DNA of 34,314 bases. Origin: a virus. The stretch covers positions 1 to 34,314 of IMG/VR virus record IMGVR_UViG_3300021963_000389; one strand, written 5' to 3'. The notes beneath the pieces were generated by a model. It saw nothing but the letters and a program-made list of their open reading frames with translations, made no database searches and was not told where the DNA came from. The position numbers and the translations under genes were made by a program. Shown piece by piece: positions 1 to 8,736 of this stretch; within the stretch, counting starts at the first letter, position 1, and each line of letters starts with the position of its first letter.

Positions 1-545
1 TAATACCCCATATCAGTAATAGCCATGTGAATAGAACCATGAAAAAGGCCAACTAAATGACGCGTTTCATTCCTGTAAATATTCGGAATGTCCGATGATT
101 TTATATAATTTTCCATCGTATCGAATATTGACATGTGGTTAAATAGTATATCACCCAAAATAAAAAGTCCTGTATTTTTTAAATAAAACAAATTTTTGTG
201 TTGTAAGGCGTCGATAATAGGACTTATACTATCTAGTCTACTTTTATTGTTTAGTGTAGCGTCGTGATTTCCAGCTATAACTACAGTCGGGCGAATATCT
301 GCCAGGTTTTTTAGAAAATCCGAAGCAAGTTTTACACATTCTGGACTTAAATCGGATTTAGAATGAAATATGTCTCCTAATACAGCGACGCAGGTATTGG
401 TTGGTGTTTTATGAACTACATCATATAACTTTTTAAATACTGACAAATACTCATCATGCCGTTTTGTCAACCTGATATGTATATCCGCTACATGTAGTAT
501 TCCTATAAAATTCTTTACGTCGCAGTTTAGTCTAGTAACATTCAT
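1..545 (-). CDS. SbcD/Mre11-like recombination nuclease (T4 gp47-like), C-terminus cut by window edge
   Basis: Metallophosphoesterase subunit of an SbcCD/Mre11-Rad50-type nuclease, the kind that processes DNA ends during phage recombination and replication. I translated 181 codons from the ATG at 545. The metal-binding motifs are visible in order: D-x-H in HVADIHIR (D21, H23), GDIFH (D58, H61) and GNHD (92-95), with a further FHGSIH histidine motif near residue 170. The second motif has H where many family members have D. The gene runs off the left edge, so the capping domain and the SbcC/gp46 partner are not seen. Its start overlaps the end of the primase gene by 14 nt, which suggests translational coupling in one replication operon. 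There is no clear Shine-Dalgarno site. Confidence 0.88.
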   Translation of the reverse strand, partial: MNVTRLNCDVKNFIGILHVADIHIRLTKRHDEYLSVFKKLYDVVHKTPTNTCVAVLGDIFHSKSDLSPECVKLASDFLKNLADIRPTVVIAGNHDATLNNKSRLDSISPIIDALQHKNLFYLKNTGLFILGDILFNHMSIFDTMENYIKSSDIPNIYRNETRHLVGLFHGSIHMAITDMGY

Positions 546-1497
546 AAATTAATTTTAATTTTAACAATTCATCAAAACTTATAAGTTTTGATGATCTTAT
601 TGCCTCCCAAGTCTTTTCAAAACCTATTTCCGATGGATCTTTATCGTTTAGTATCACCAACTTAGTTTTAATATTATTTTTAATTAAAAATTCTAAAATT
701 CTAATAGATTCTTTTATAGCATCATTATCCAATAATACGTTTACAATTGAAACTTTATTTATTATTAATGATTCTTTTAATTTTCTTGACAAGGTTTTAC
801 CAAATAAAGGAATGCAATTATATCGAACGGCAAAAGCATCAAACGCCCCTTCCACCAAAGTAATTTCCTGATTTAAATCGATTAAAGATTCAAATCCTAT
901 AATATTTTTGTTGAATTCACAGTTATTATACTTTAATTTTGTGTCTTTATAATAGCTTCTTCCTATAAAAAAGTTTAAATGGTTGTCTTTATCAAAAGAC
1001 GGCACTATAATTCTTTGTCTAAACTCACCTTCTTCACAATATCCAATTTGGTAACGATATATATCATATTTATTTAAACCCCTCGACATCAAATATTTTA
1101 AGGCATTGTTATATTCCACCGAATTTCTATATTCATACAACGGAATGTATTCCAACGGCAACTTCAGCATTGCAACATTGCACTCTGTTTTTTCTTTGAA
1201 TAAACTTTCAAGAACATCGGATTGATTGTGATGTGAACTATAAGATCCACCGGCAGGTTTAATTAAACTATATAAATCATATGATAAATTTAGTTTCTTA
1301 AACAAAGTTTTAAAACTTGTTCCTGAAAAATTACAAACCCAACAGTTATACTTTCCTGTGTTTAAATTTATTTCTAATTTTCTTTTATAATGCTTGCAGT
1401 TTGGACAAAAGTATACTGCATCAGTTCCTTTTCTAATTCTAGCTTTTTGATTCAAAGCCTTATTTAAAATCCCCACAATCTCATTCTGCAATAACAT
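532..1497 (-). CDS. DnaG-type DNA primase with zinc finger and TOPRIM domain
   Basis: Makes RNA primers for lagging-strand synthesis, normally with a replicative helicase that is not in this window. The N-terminus carries a zinc-binding domain with C31-x2-C34 and C52-x2-C55. The TOPRIM core shows E216 in TLVEGAFDAF, the D257-x-D259 pair in LLDNDA, and a third acidic cluster in NDKDPSE (near 284-290). At 321 residues it is close to T4 gp61 (342) and much shorter than bacterial DnaG; no C-terminal helicase-binding domain stands out. It overlaps the downstream nuclease gene by 14 nt. The ATG at 1497 follows an A-rich leader (AAAAAG) without a true Shine-Dalgarno site. Family assignment is firm; choosing between gp61-like and DnaG-like subfamilies would need a profile search. 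Confidence 0.88.
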   Translation of the reverse strand: MLLQNEIVGILNKALNQKARIRKGTDAVYFCPNCKHYKRKLEINLNTGKYNCWVCNFSGTSFKTLFKKLNLSYDLYSLIKPAGGSYSSHHNQSDVLESLFKEKTECNVAMLKLPLEYIPLYEYRNSVEYNNALKYLMSRGLNKYDIYRYQIGYCEEGEFRQRIIVPSFDKDNHLNFFIGRSYYKDTKLKYNNCEFNKNIIGFESLIDLNQEITLVEGAFDAFAVRYNCIPLFGKTLSRKLKESLIINKVSIVNVLLDNDAIKESIRILEFLIKNNIKTKLVILNDKDPSEIGFEKTWEAIRSSKLISFDELLKLKLIYECY

Positions 1498-1532
1498 CTT
1501 TTTAATCTAAACTCAAAACTCAAATCGTCAAT

Positions 1533-2039
1533 TTAAAATAAAGATAAAATCATAGCATCGTACATATCCGAGTTTCTTTTATCCCAATTTCCTTTGGTAT
1601 TTAACACATCAAAATCGTGAATAGGGTGGATTTTTTCCAAATAAGTTTTTACAAAATCTTTAGATTTCATCCCCTTTTCACGACACTTTCCTATCACCTT
1701 TTTTCTGGCTGTATTAACATTTAATAGTTCAATTTTAATTTTCCAGTGTTCACTCAAAATATATTCAAATATCGCATTAAATCTTGAAAGGGTAATTATA
1801 ACTTGTTGTGACGTAAATCCACCAGCAAATCCGCTTAATGCAGATTCTAAATAAATCATATCCACTTTTGAAAAATTTACGTTTTTTTCAATGTTTTGTA
1901 TAACAAAAAACGACTTATCTTTATTGGTAGACTTAGATTTTATATCTATAAAACCCGCATCAATAATTTTTTTATTTTCAGAAAAAGCCCATCCACAAGT
2001 AGTTGTAGAAGCGTCGAACCCGAGAGTTTTGTAACTCAT
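1533..2039 (-). CDS. RuvC-like Holliday-junction resolvase (RNase H fold)
   Basis: Probable endonuclease of the RuvC/RNase H-like superfamily that cuts branched DNA during recombination or before packaging. The protein begins MSYKTLGFDAS; the expected acidic residues are D9 (first beta strand), E65 (YLESAL) and D158/D161 in the terminal DMYDA motif. The 168-residue length fits bacterial RuvC (about 170). The frame is open 24 codons further upstream to an ATG at 2111, but that extension reads MFFFFKK and is encoded by the T-tract and hairpin of the preceding gene's terminator, so I chose the ATG at 2039. It sits before the primase, 35 nt away, in an apparent replication/recombination cluster. 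Function is by motif only; a generic RNase H-like nuclease is the alternative. Confidence 0.8.
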   Translation of the reverse strand: MSYKTLGFDASTTTCGWAFSENKKIIDAGFIDIKSKSTNKDKSFFVIQNIEKNVNFSKVDMIYLESALSGFAGGFTSQQVIITLSRFNAIFEYILSEHWKIKIELLNVNTARKKVIGKCREKGMKSKDFVKTYLEKIHPIHDFDVLNTKGNWDKRNSDMYDAMILSLF

Positions 2040-2096
2040 ATTACACAATATATATCGTGATAAATCAAAAAAAGGAGAATTTTTTCTACTTTTTTT

Positions 2097-2130
2097 GAAA
2101 AAGAAAAACATCGATGAAAGTCGATGTTTT
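2097..2130 (-). terminator. Rho-independent terminator after the virion gene cluster
   Basis: Inverted repeat with a 10-bp stem (AAAACATCGA, loop CTTTCA, TCGATGTTTT read on the minus strand), followed by a T-rich run. It lies 5 nt after the stop of the 89-residue gene and ends the long virion transcription unit. The T-run creates the false MFFFF extension of the RuvC-like frame. Confidence 0.8.
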
Positions 2131-2135
2131 GACTT

Positions 2136-2405
2136 TTAAGGTTTATATTTTTTATTTGAAAATCCTTTTATAAATGAAGATAATTCTTTGGAAGCGTTTC
2201 CCTGAGCATCCTTAAATTCACTCTGACCTAACTGAACCTTTGGTTTGAATCCCTCCGTAGAAGTAAAGTTTTTTTCTTGAAGACTCGTAGGAATCGTTGA
2301 CGCGCCCGCCGTTTTTGAGTCAAAAGCACCTCCTGATTTGGTTTGGTTATACCTCTGTTCCAGTGGTGTATTTATAGATTCTCTTTTTATAGGTGTGTTT
2401 GCCAT
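2136..2405 (-). CDS. Small hydrophilic protein of unknown function, last gene of the virion cluster
   Basis: 89 residues, rich in Ser, Thr, Lys, Gln and Gly, with no predicted membrane segment, no cysteine and no recognisable motif. The sequence looks largely disordered (SKTAGASTIPTSLQ, GFKPKVQLGQ). It follows the FG-GAP/dockerin gene by 16 nt and is itself followed by a strong terminator, so it is probably co-transcribed with the tail genes. A TATTTAT element lies 5 nt before its ATG. A minor virion or chaperone-like role is possible from position only; I do not recognise the family. Confidence 0.6.
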   Translation of the reverse strand: MANTPIKRESINTPLEQRYNQTKSGGAFDSKTAGASTIPTSLQEKNFTSTEGFKPKVQLGQSEFKDAQGNASKELSSFIKGFSNKKYKP

Positions 2406-2421
2406 ATATTATAAATATCAT

Positions 2422-4875
2422 TTAAATGTCAAATCGTATAATAAAATTTAAAGGAAATTTTCCTTCGTTTTTTATAGGCGTTCCTAACTTTGCGACTCCA
2501 ATCAAATCCAAATTGTTATATAAACCTATAGTTGTAATATATGGAGACAGTAATGAACCCGTAGTGAAGTTTGAACCAGAGTCATATCTGGACTGAAAGA
2601 CATCCTTAATAATAAATTTATTACCTTTTCCTGTAATAATATCCAGATAATCTTTAGCAGAGGAATATAAACTTCTAACCCCCACGCTTTTGCTGGTTAT
2701 AAAAGAATCATAATTACTAGCAGTTAGAGTATCAGCAAAATATTTCCATATTATATAAAGATCCCTAATATCAGCAATTCCGTCGCCGTTTATATCCAAC
2801 TTAGTATCTAAGTTATTAATGATATAATCAAATTCGTATTCGGTTAGTATGGAATCTGTCAAATTAAATAAAGTTTCATTTTTTATAGACTGTGTTACGT
2901 GATATAAAAATTTACTTTTTTCCACTACATTCTCAAATCCAATTGGATATTCCAACTGCAATAGATTCCACCAAGTTTCGTTGCCGTTAAACTTTTTATA
3001 TATTGCTCTTAAAATTTTGTCACAATCTTGGAAATCAAATTTTCCATTTTTATTTAAATCTAAATCAAATGAAGTTGGAACATATGCGGTAGGATTTGTA
3101 GAATAATTGAATTCTCCGGGATTTACAGTGCATATTATTTGTTTTTCATACAAAGAAGTTTTGCTATTGTATGAAATGTCATAAATTGGTTCATCATTTA
3201 CATCGCTTTCAAATATGTGATCAAATATAGAACCAGAATTTGAAAACACCATCTTTCCGTTTCTATAAAACACATTTCCTACATGGTGGTGTGATTCAAA
3301 CTCGTTTAAATTGAATATGGAAAAATCGCCATTTAAATTTATCGCCAAATCATCCCTGTCTTCAACTATTTCAACTATTCTATTTGAATCCGTCAAAGCT
3401 ATAGGAGAGCCGACAATTAAATTTTCTTTGTGGATAGAAACGTCATGTGCAAAAAAGTTAAATGGATAGCCAAATTTCTTTCTAGGTTTGAATTTGGCGT
3501 ATACGTTGTTCCATCCATCATCTTGTTTTTCATAGATATAAAACATTCCCAAGTAGTCATTTTCAAAAATCTCATCACAATCTTCGGCTTTAAATAAAGT
3601 ATTCTGTATATAAGATGAGGAAAATTCGGACAAAAATTTAGGAGACGAAATTAAAATCTTGTCTTCAGATATATCTAGAGAGTGTCCAAATCTATTGAAT
3701 TTAAAAGAATCTTCATCACCAAACAATTTAGTTTCTTTCCAAAATGAGCTAGTCGTGTCATCTATTTGACACTTTATTAAATCATAGATGTATACACACC
3801 CATTTCTGTAACAGTTAGAACCACTGAATTCTTTGTAAATTCTATCATACGGCGCTCCGACTGCGACTGTCACATCTGTAGAAGAAGAACAGTAAATAGA
3901 CACGGAATTTCCATAACCATCGGGAAGAGTAATTACAGGATCATATTGTGGAACCGGTAAAAATTTTAAGTTTTCCGGAGTTCTGTTAGACGTGAAAACA
4001 TTAGTTAATTGCCAATTATCTGACCCCGACACATATTCATATAAAATTGCTTTTGAATTAGCATTTAGTATACTTCCATTTCCCACTATTAGTTTATTAT
4101 AATTTTTATCTAACTTCAAACAAGAACCAAATAAATTTACGCCGCTAGAAGTTATATAACTGTGATATTCATATCCATTTGAAGAACTTTTAAACAAAAA
4201 TACAGATCCACCATTCGAAGTGTAAGGACTTCCAACAGCAACAAAGTCTTGGTTTATTGATACTGACCAACCAAATGAATTTGATCCCGTATCTACAGAA
4301 TCAGTTACATCTGAAGCATATATAGATTGTACCAGAGAATCTTCAACCGAAAGATCGTGAATTTCAATAACACCTTCATCATTTCTTATAACATTGTCAA
4401 TATTTAATAGTGTATATGTTAATTTTGTAGAACCAATTGCACATGAATTTTCATATATGTCTAAACACCTTCCAAAATCGGATGATAGAATTAAAATATC
4501 TTCGCCGGTAGCAATTAGAAAACTTGAACTGTCAAATGAACTTATGGTATCCGAATATGATCCTGAACTGCCCGTCTCCGTCAATAAAGGATAACTTCCT
4601 GAGGTCAATCCTGTGATAGAGCTGGTAGTATTATTCTCAGTATATAAAATGTAATCATCTCTCAAAGATGAAACTTTTATAGTTTTATGATATTTGAACC
4701 TATTATTGACTGTAGAATCATATTTGTATACATCCACCGACCCATATTCAAGAATGGGATTGTTGGATGAACTGTCAAAAGAATCGAACGAGGGATTGCC
4801 AATCAAAGCATATATATCCCCCATAGCCACAGAATAACCAAAATCTTTTTTATCTATGTAAATTTTTTTGTGCAT
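2422..4875 (-). CDS. Virion adhesin: FG-GAP-like beta-propeller plus two dockerin-type calcium loops
   Basis: 817 residues, probably a tail-fibre or baseplate-attached adhesin. A repeated pattern FG-x-S-(V/L)...(I/V)-x-(V/S)-G/S-x-P appears near residues 12, 201, 248, 320, 395 and 473 (for example FGYSVAMG, FGWSVSIN, FGHSLDIS), the signature of an FG-GAP/integrin-type propeller. Two dockerin/EF-hand-like loops follow: DLNKNGKFDFQD near 605 and DINGDGIADIRD near 692, both of form D-x-N-x-(N/D)-G-x-x-D-x-x-D, so calcium binding is likely. The C-terminus (TTIGLYNNLDLIGVAKL to the end) matches the C-terminus of the 370-residue virion protein at 7632-8732. The start codon shares one base with the upstream stop (TAATG). 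The propeller class is my inference from repeats; receptor binding is inferred from position. Confidence 0.7.
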   Translation of the reverse strand: MHKKIYIDKKDFGYSVAMGDIYALIGNPSFDSFDSSSNNPILEYGSVDVYKYDSTVNNRFKYHKTIKVSSLRDDYILYTENNTTSSITGLTSGSYPLLTETGSSGSYSDTISSFDSSSFLIATGEDILILSSDFGRCLDIYENSCAIGSTKLTYTLLNIDNVIRNDEGVIEIHDLSVEDSLVQSIYASDVTDSVDTGSNSFGWSVSINQDFVAVGSPYTSNGGSVFLFKSSSNGYEYHSYITSSGVNLFGSCLKLDKNYNKLIVGNGSILNANSKAILYEYVSGSDNWQLTNVFTSNRTPENLKFLPVPQYDPVITLPDGYGNSVSIYCSSSTDVTVAVGAPYDRIYKEFSGSNCYRNGCVYIYDLIKCQIDDTTSSFWKETKLFGDEDSFKFNRFGHSLDISEDKILISSPKFLSEFSSSYIQNTLFKAEDCDEIFENDYLGMFYIYEKQDDGWNNVYAKFKPRKKFGYPFNFFAHDVSIHKENLIVGSPIALTDSNRIVEIVEDRDDLAINLNGDFSIFNLNEFESHHHVGNVFYRNGKMVFSNSGSIFDHIFESDVNDEPIYDISYNSKTSLYEKQIICTVNPGEFNYSTNPTAYVPTSFDLDLNKNGKFDFQDCDKILRAIYKKFNGNETWWNLLQLEYPIGFENVVEKSKFLYHVTQSIKNETLFNLTDSILTEYEFDYIINNLDTKLDINGDGIADIRDLYIIWKYFADTLTASNYDSFITSKSVGVRSLYSSAKDYLDIITGKGNKFIIKDVFQSRYDSGSNFTTGSLLSPYITTIGLYNNLDLIGVAKLGTPIKNEGKFPLNFIIRFDI

Positions 4876-7601
4876 TATGAATAGTAATTATAATTAGGAT
4901 TATTTTCCACATAATGATAAACAAAATTCTCATCGGAAATTATAGAATTTATATTAGATGAAGTCACATAGCCAGATCCACTTAAATAAAATTTATCAAA
5001 ATTGGAATTAGATAAATTCAATTCGTCTATAAATTCAGGTATCACAATTCTTTCAAAGTCTATCGCCCAGTTATTATGAATTTGATTATCTGTAACGGAA
5101 TCCACATACACGACAAGTTTCTTTTGATATTTGTCATAGGAAACAAATCTTCCTGTCATAGTGACACTGTAATCTCTAGAACCAGTCTGTCCCATTGAAA
5201 TATTAGAATCTAATTTTGTAATATAAGTTGTAGTGTTTATATATCCACCATAATGTTCATCCGACAGATTCAGAGATCCAGTATCTAAATAAAATTCTTT
5301 TACCCCAATTGACATAGAAACCTCGTTTGACTGTCCTGAAGCAATATACGAATATATTTCTTTGTTGTTATATTTTTGTGATAAAACCTCCAATCCAGAA
5401 AACATCGGTGTATTGTGGGGGTTATTTGATTTTGGAATCTTGACCTTGTAATCCGTTAGATTATATTGTTTTGTAGTATTTAAATTTATATTAAATTGTA
5501 TATCAGTGTTTTGTGTAGTCGTGCCTTTTAGTGATTTATTTGAAGTGTAATCATTATAGTATACTAACTTTTGATATTTTACATTTGGATCTAGAATGGT
5601 AAATTTTCTTCCCATTCCGATGTTGTAAAACATATATTTTGTTATAAATGGATCCTCCCCCCACGAAAATGCAAATCTAGGAGATTTTCCAAATCTAGAA
5701 TCCAACAAGGTAGTATCCGTGTATCTTTTTATAAAAGACAAACTCCTATTTGCTTTGGCAATAACTGAAAAAACATTGCTCATGCCTTTTGTGGCAACAG
5801 ATGTAGGAGGGACAACTGTAGACCAGTCTGAGTTTATATTTTGTCCAAAAGGTATAAAAGATTGAGAATAATCGTTTTTTCCCCAAGATACACATTCTCC
5901 ATTATTTTTTACAATAATGGTATGATCGTCTCCACAATCGACATCCAAAATATTAGTATCATGTGAATTTGGAATTTTTGATTGACTATAAGTTGAATCT
6001 ACTCCCCAAGAATATAAATTTCCGTTGTTATCTAGAATCATTCCATGAGATCGCCCGATTGATATCTTTTTGACGTTAGTTTTCTGTGGAATTGACGTGA
6101 AAAATGAACTGGCTGAACTGTGTCCGAATCCATAAATTAATCCGTTTTTATGAATTGCAATACTTCCACTTGGTCCCGCCTTTATGTAAGAATAATTGTT
6201 ATCGACAGATGTGGGTATAGAGCCGGTATAAGAAGATTCACCCCAAACATAAATTTTACCATTTTGATCTATAGCAATTATATGATGGTTTCCGGCGGAT
6301 ATATCATCAATGATTCCATCAAAATTTGGAACTGAACCGGTAATTGAACCACTACCCCATACAGTTAAACTTCCATTAGTTTTTAAAACTGCAACGAAAT
6401 CATTGCCACATTCTATTTTTTTAAAGTTTCCCAGTAAATTTTGATGGGGAATATTATTTAAATTATTAGAACCGTCACCAATATACATTGTGTAAGAATC
6501 TGTAGAAATCGGAGGTATTATATCTTTTTCATCATAACCTCTTACATAAAAGGTATCGGCGACATCTCTATTTACAAAAATTATATTATTTTTATAATAT
6601 TGCCAGTTCAAGTCAGTTAAATCACCATCATTTATAGAAAAGTTTCTTTGATTAAAATTAATATAAGAACAAGAATGAAAATAATTTATATCTTTATTTT
6701 GATCTGATACTATTATTCCAAACACATTTTCTTTTACATATAAATTTCCCTGACCATCATCGATTATAGTATAAGTTTGATCGCTAGAATCTTCTATAAT
6801 TTCCACGCTGTTTTCCATTATTCTGTCTCCGAAATATGCCTGTGGAATCGTTACGACTTTAATTTTGTCATAGAGAACTCTACTTTTTCCATCTAAAAAT
6901 GTATCTAGGTTTTCTAATCCCAATAATTTAGTTGGATCTTTGGAATCATTATAAAACAAATTTTTTATCTGATCATATGTTATTCTCTTGTATGTATCAT
7001 TTAAATTCTGTTGTTCAATATTCGGGTTAAATTTTACAAACTGTTCAACTTTTAATCCGTCTTCTATGGTTACAAAATTATCATCGGACTGTTCTAGACA
7101 AAGATTACATAGAGAATTTGTAAACGGAACATCAATCGACAAATCAAATCTATATGGGGGACCATTGTAAGGAGCTTTGCTATCGCTTAATTCAGTATAA
7201 GATTCCAGTAACCAATAATCCGTAGACCCTTCCATTTGTATGTCTATTTCTCCACTACTAGTATTCTCTATTATTATCGAATAACTTGGTTGAAAAACCA
7301 AAGAAGATGAACATCCAAATTGCCATCCATCGCCATAGTCTATAAACTCTAACGCGAGATTTTTTACTGTAAATGATGAAACTCCAGTAACCTCCGCCTC
7401 AGTATTAAATACTGTATTACCGGATTCTGATACAAATGAAGCAGACGTCGACTCCGAAACAAACAAAGCATTGTTATAATAATAATCAAAATCCGCATCG
7501 CCCATCAAAAAGTTTGAATTTGATTTGCTTGTTGATCTCCATCTTTTTGATACTACAAACGGAATCGAAGTTATATCATCTTTATTTAGACTCTTAATCA
7601 T
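4875..7601 (-). CDS. Virion adhesin with RCC1-type beta-propeller repeats
   Basis: 908 residues. Between about 385 and 590 lie five RCC1-like repeats with the core pattern G-x-x-(H/F)-x-x-x-(I/V/L)...G-x-(I/L/V)-x-x-(W/F)-G, for example GNHHIIAIDQNGKIYVWG, GRSHGMILDNNGNLYSWG and GDDHTIIVKNNGECVSWG. Flanking segments are Ser/Asn-rich beta-strand-like sequence without a signal peptide. RCC1 propellers serve as protein- or ligand-binding scaffolds; in a tail-gene context an adhesin or fibre tip is the likeliest role. It is the neighbour of a second, FG-GAP-like propeller protein with a one-base start/stop overlap. Its own start has a TATTTAT element 6 nt upstream and no clear Shine-Dalgarno site. 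Confidence 0.7.
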   Translation of the reverse strand: MIKSLNKDDITSIPFVVSKRWRSTSKSNSNFLMGDADFDYYYNNALFVSESTSASFVSESGNTVFNTEAEVTGVSSFTVKNLALEFIDYGDGWQFGCSSSLVFQPSYSIIIENTSSGEIDIQMEGSTDYWLLESYTELSDSKAPYNGPPYRFDLSIDVPFTNSLCNLCLEQSDDNFVTIEDGLKVEQFVKFNPNIEQQNLNDTYKRITYDQIKNLFYNDSKDPTKLLGLENLDTFLDGKSRVLYDKIKVVTIPQAYFGDRIMENSVEIIEDSSDQTYTIIDDGQGNLYVKENVFGIIVSDQNKDINYFHSCSYINFNQRNFSINDGDLTDLNWQYYKNNIIFVNRDVADTFYVRGYDEKDIIPPISTDSYTMYIGDGSNNLNNIPHQNLLGNFKKIECGNDFVAVLKTNGSLTVWGSGSITGSVPNFDGIIDDISAGNHHIIAIDQNGKIYVWGESSYTGSIPTSVDNNYSYIKAGPSGSIAIHKNGLIYGFGHSSASSFFTSIPQKTNVKKISIGRSHGMILDNNGNLYSWGVDSTYSQSKIPNSHDTNILDVDCGDDHTIIVKNNGECVSWGKNDYSQSFIPFGQNINSDWSTVVPPTSVATKGMSNVFSVIAKANRSLSFIKRYTDTTLLDSRFGKSPRFAFSWGEDPFITKYMFYNIGMGRKFTILDPNVKYQKLVYYNDYTSNKSLKGTTTQNTDIQFNINLNTTKQYNLTDYKVKIPKSNNPHNTPMFSGLEVLSQKYNNKEIYSYIASGQSNEVSMSIGVKEFYLDTGSLNLSDEHYGGYINTTTYITKLDSNISMGQTGSRDYSVTMTGRFVSYDKYQKKLVVYVDSVTDNQIHNNWAIDFERIVIPEFIDELNLSNSNFDKFYLSGSGYVTSSNINSIISDENFVYHYVENNPNYNYYS

Positions 7602-7631
7602 TCTACCATAAATATCAATTAATTTGTGATT

Positions 7632-8732
7632 TTAGAAGTCTAATCTCACCCTAATCAACAATTCGTTGGTAAAATCTTTTCTTGTGGGTCTACTCAATTT
7701 AGCGACCGCAATCAATTCATTGAGTTCATTATATAAACCAACAGTAGTAACGAATGTTTTTGGTTCAGTTTGAAGGCCGGATATTATTTCCCCCTTCGTA
7801 TTGTTTTCATCCGTGGTTTGATAAATAAAAGAGGGATTGTTTGAAAAATTGTAGTCTTGATTTTTAACTCTTATAAAATAATGAGATGAGGGAACCAGTT
7901 CGGTTTTTCTTACTCGCATGAGAGCTGACGGAGCAAGATTGCCTGCGCCTTTTAATTTTTTAAATAACTCTTGATGGTTTACTATTGTTGATGAGGTAGT
8001 GTTATCAAATTGATGACCGGCATATTCAGCCAATTTATTTGCATTCAAAACAATAATTCCATTTTTTGGATAAAATAAACCCAATCCTCTATAATTTACA
8101 TCGAAAGCACTATTTTGACCTATCGCTTCATTGTAACTTCCTGAGATTATTTGGTAAACCAATCTTTGTTCCTTTTGTTCCGCAGAACTTAGAATAGAAT
8201 ATTCATCAATTAAACTTAAACTCGATGACGTGTTAGATCCTGAGATAGTAAAGTTCCATTGACCCCTATCGATTTGATCCTTCATCAAATCTGAACTGAA
8301 AGCAATCACGAATATTTCCGAGCTTGTAATATAAGTGGAAGAACCCGCACTGCCTGTTTTAAAACTAAATTTTCCATCCAAATCTGATATTCCCAATAAT
8401 AAGTTTTTGTATTGGGCGTAAATTGCAGCTGAACTAGAAAATACCAAATTAGAACCACTTACTCCACCACCGTTCACAGAACCATAAGAAATTGAAAATA
8501 ATACTTGTGGGTTGTTTATATTGTTGTTATAAGCGTTAGTATAATATAATCCATTTAAAACGTCATAAATTCCGTTTGAACCTGTTAACTTTGATTGTGC
8601 GCTGGACGTTTGAAAAAAAGACTGTGAAATCTTTATGTCGCCTCCAGGAAAATATCCACTCGATACTCCCGTGGTTTTTCCAGAAATTATATCAGTCGAT
8701 TCAAATGGTTGATAAATTTTAAAATTTGCCAT
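7632..8732 (-). CDS. Virion structural protein sharing a C-terminal module with the FG-GAP adhesin
   Basis: 366 residues, beginning MANFKIYQPFES. Rich in Ser, Gly, Asn and Tyr, as is typical of tail or baseplate proteins. The last 45 or so residues (TTVGLYNELNELIAVAKL, ending in VRLDF) match the end of the propeller protein encoded at 2422-4875 (TTIGLYNNLDLIGVAKL, ending in IRFDI), so both probably dock to the same virion partner or share a folding module. A longer frame would use a TTG at 8744 inside the preceding gene; the ATG at 8732 lies 4 nt after that gene's stop and gives a better protein start. No enzyme motif seen. The exact position in the tail is unknown. Confidence 0.7.
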   Translation of the reverse strand: MANFKIYQPFESTDIISGKTTGVSSGYFPGGDIKISQSFFQTSSAQSKLTGSNGIYDVLNGLYYTNAYNNNINNPQVLFSISYGSVNGGGVSGSNLVFSSSAAIYAQYKNLLLGISDLDGKFSFKTGSAGSSTYITSSEIFVIAFSSDLMKDQIDRGQWNFTISGSNTSSSLSLIDEYSILSSAEQKEQRLVYQIISGSYNEAIGQNSAFDVNYRGLGLFYPKNGIIVLNANKLAEYAGHQFDNTTSSTIVNHQELFKKLKGAGNLAPSALMRVRKTELVPSSHYFIRVKNQDYNFSNNPSFIYQTTDENNTKGEIISGLQTEPKTFVTTVGLYNELNELIAVAKLSRPTRKDFTNELLIRVRLDF

Positions 8733-8736
8733 AATT

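Noticed and set aside
2040-2111. N-terminal extension MFFFFKK... of the RuvC-like frame
   Set aside because: It is encoded by the terminator T-run and hairpin of the upstream gene; the RuvC fold starts naturally at the ATG at 2039.
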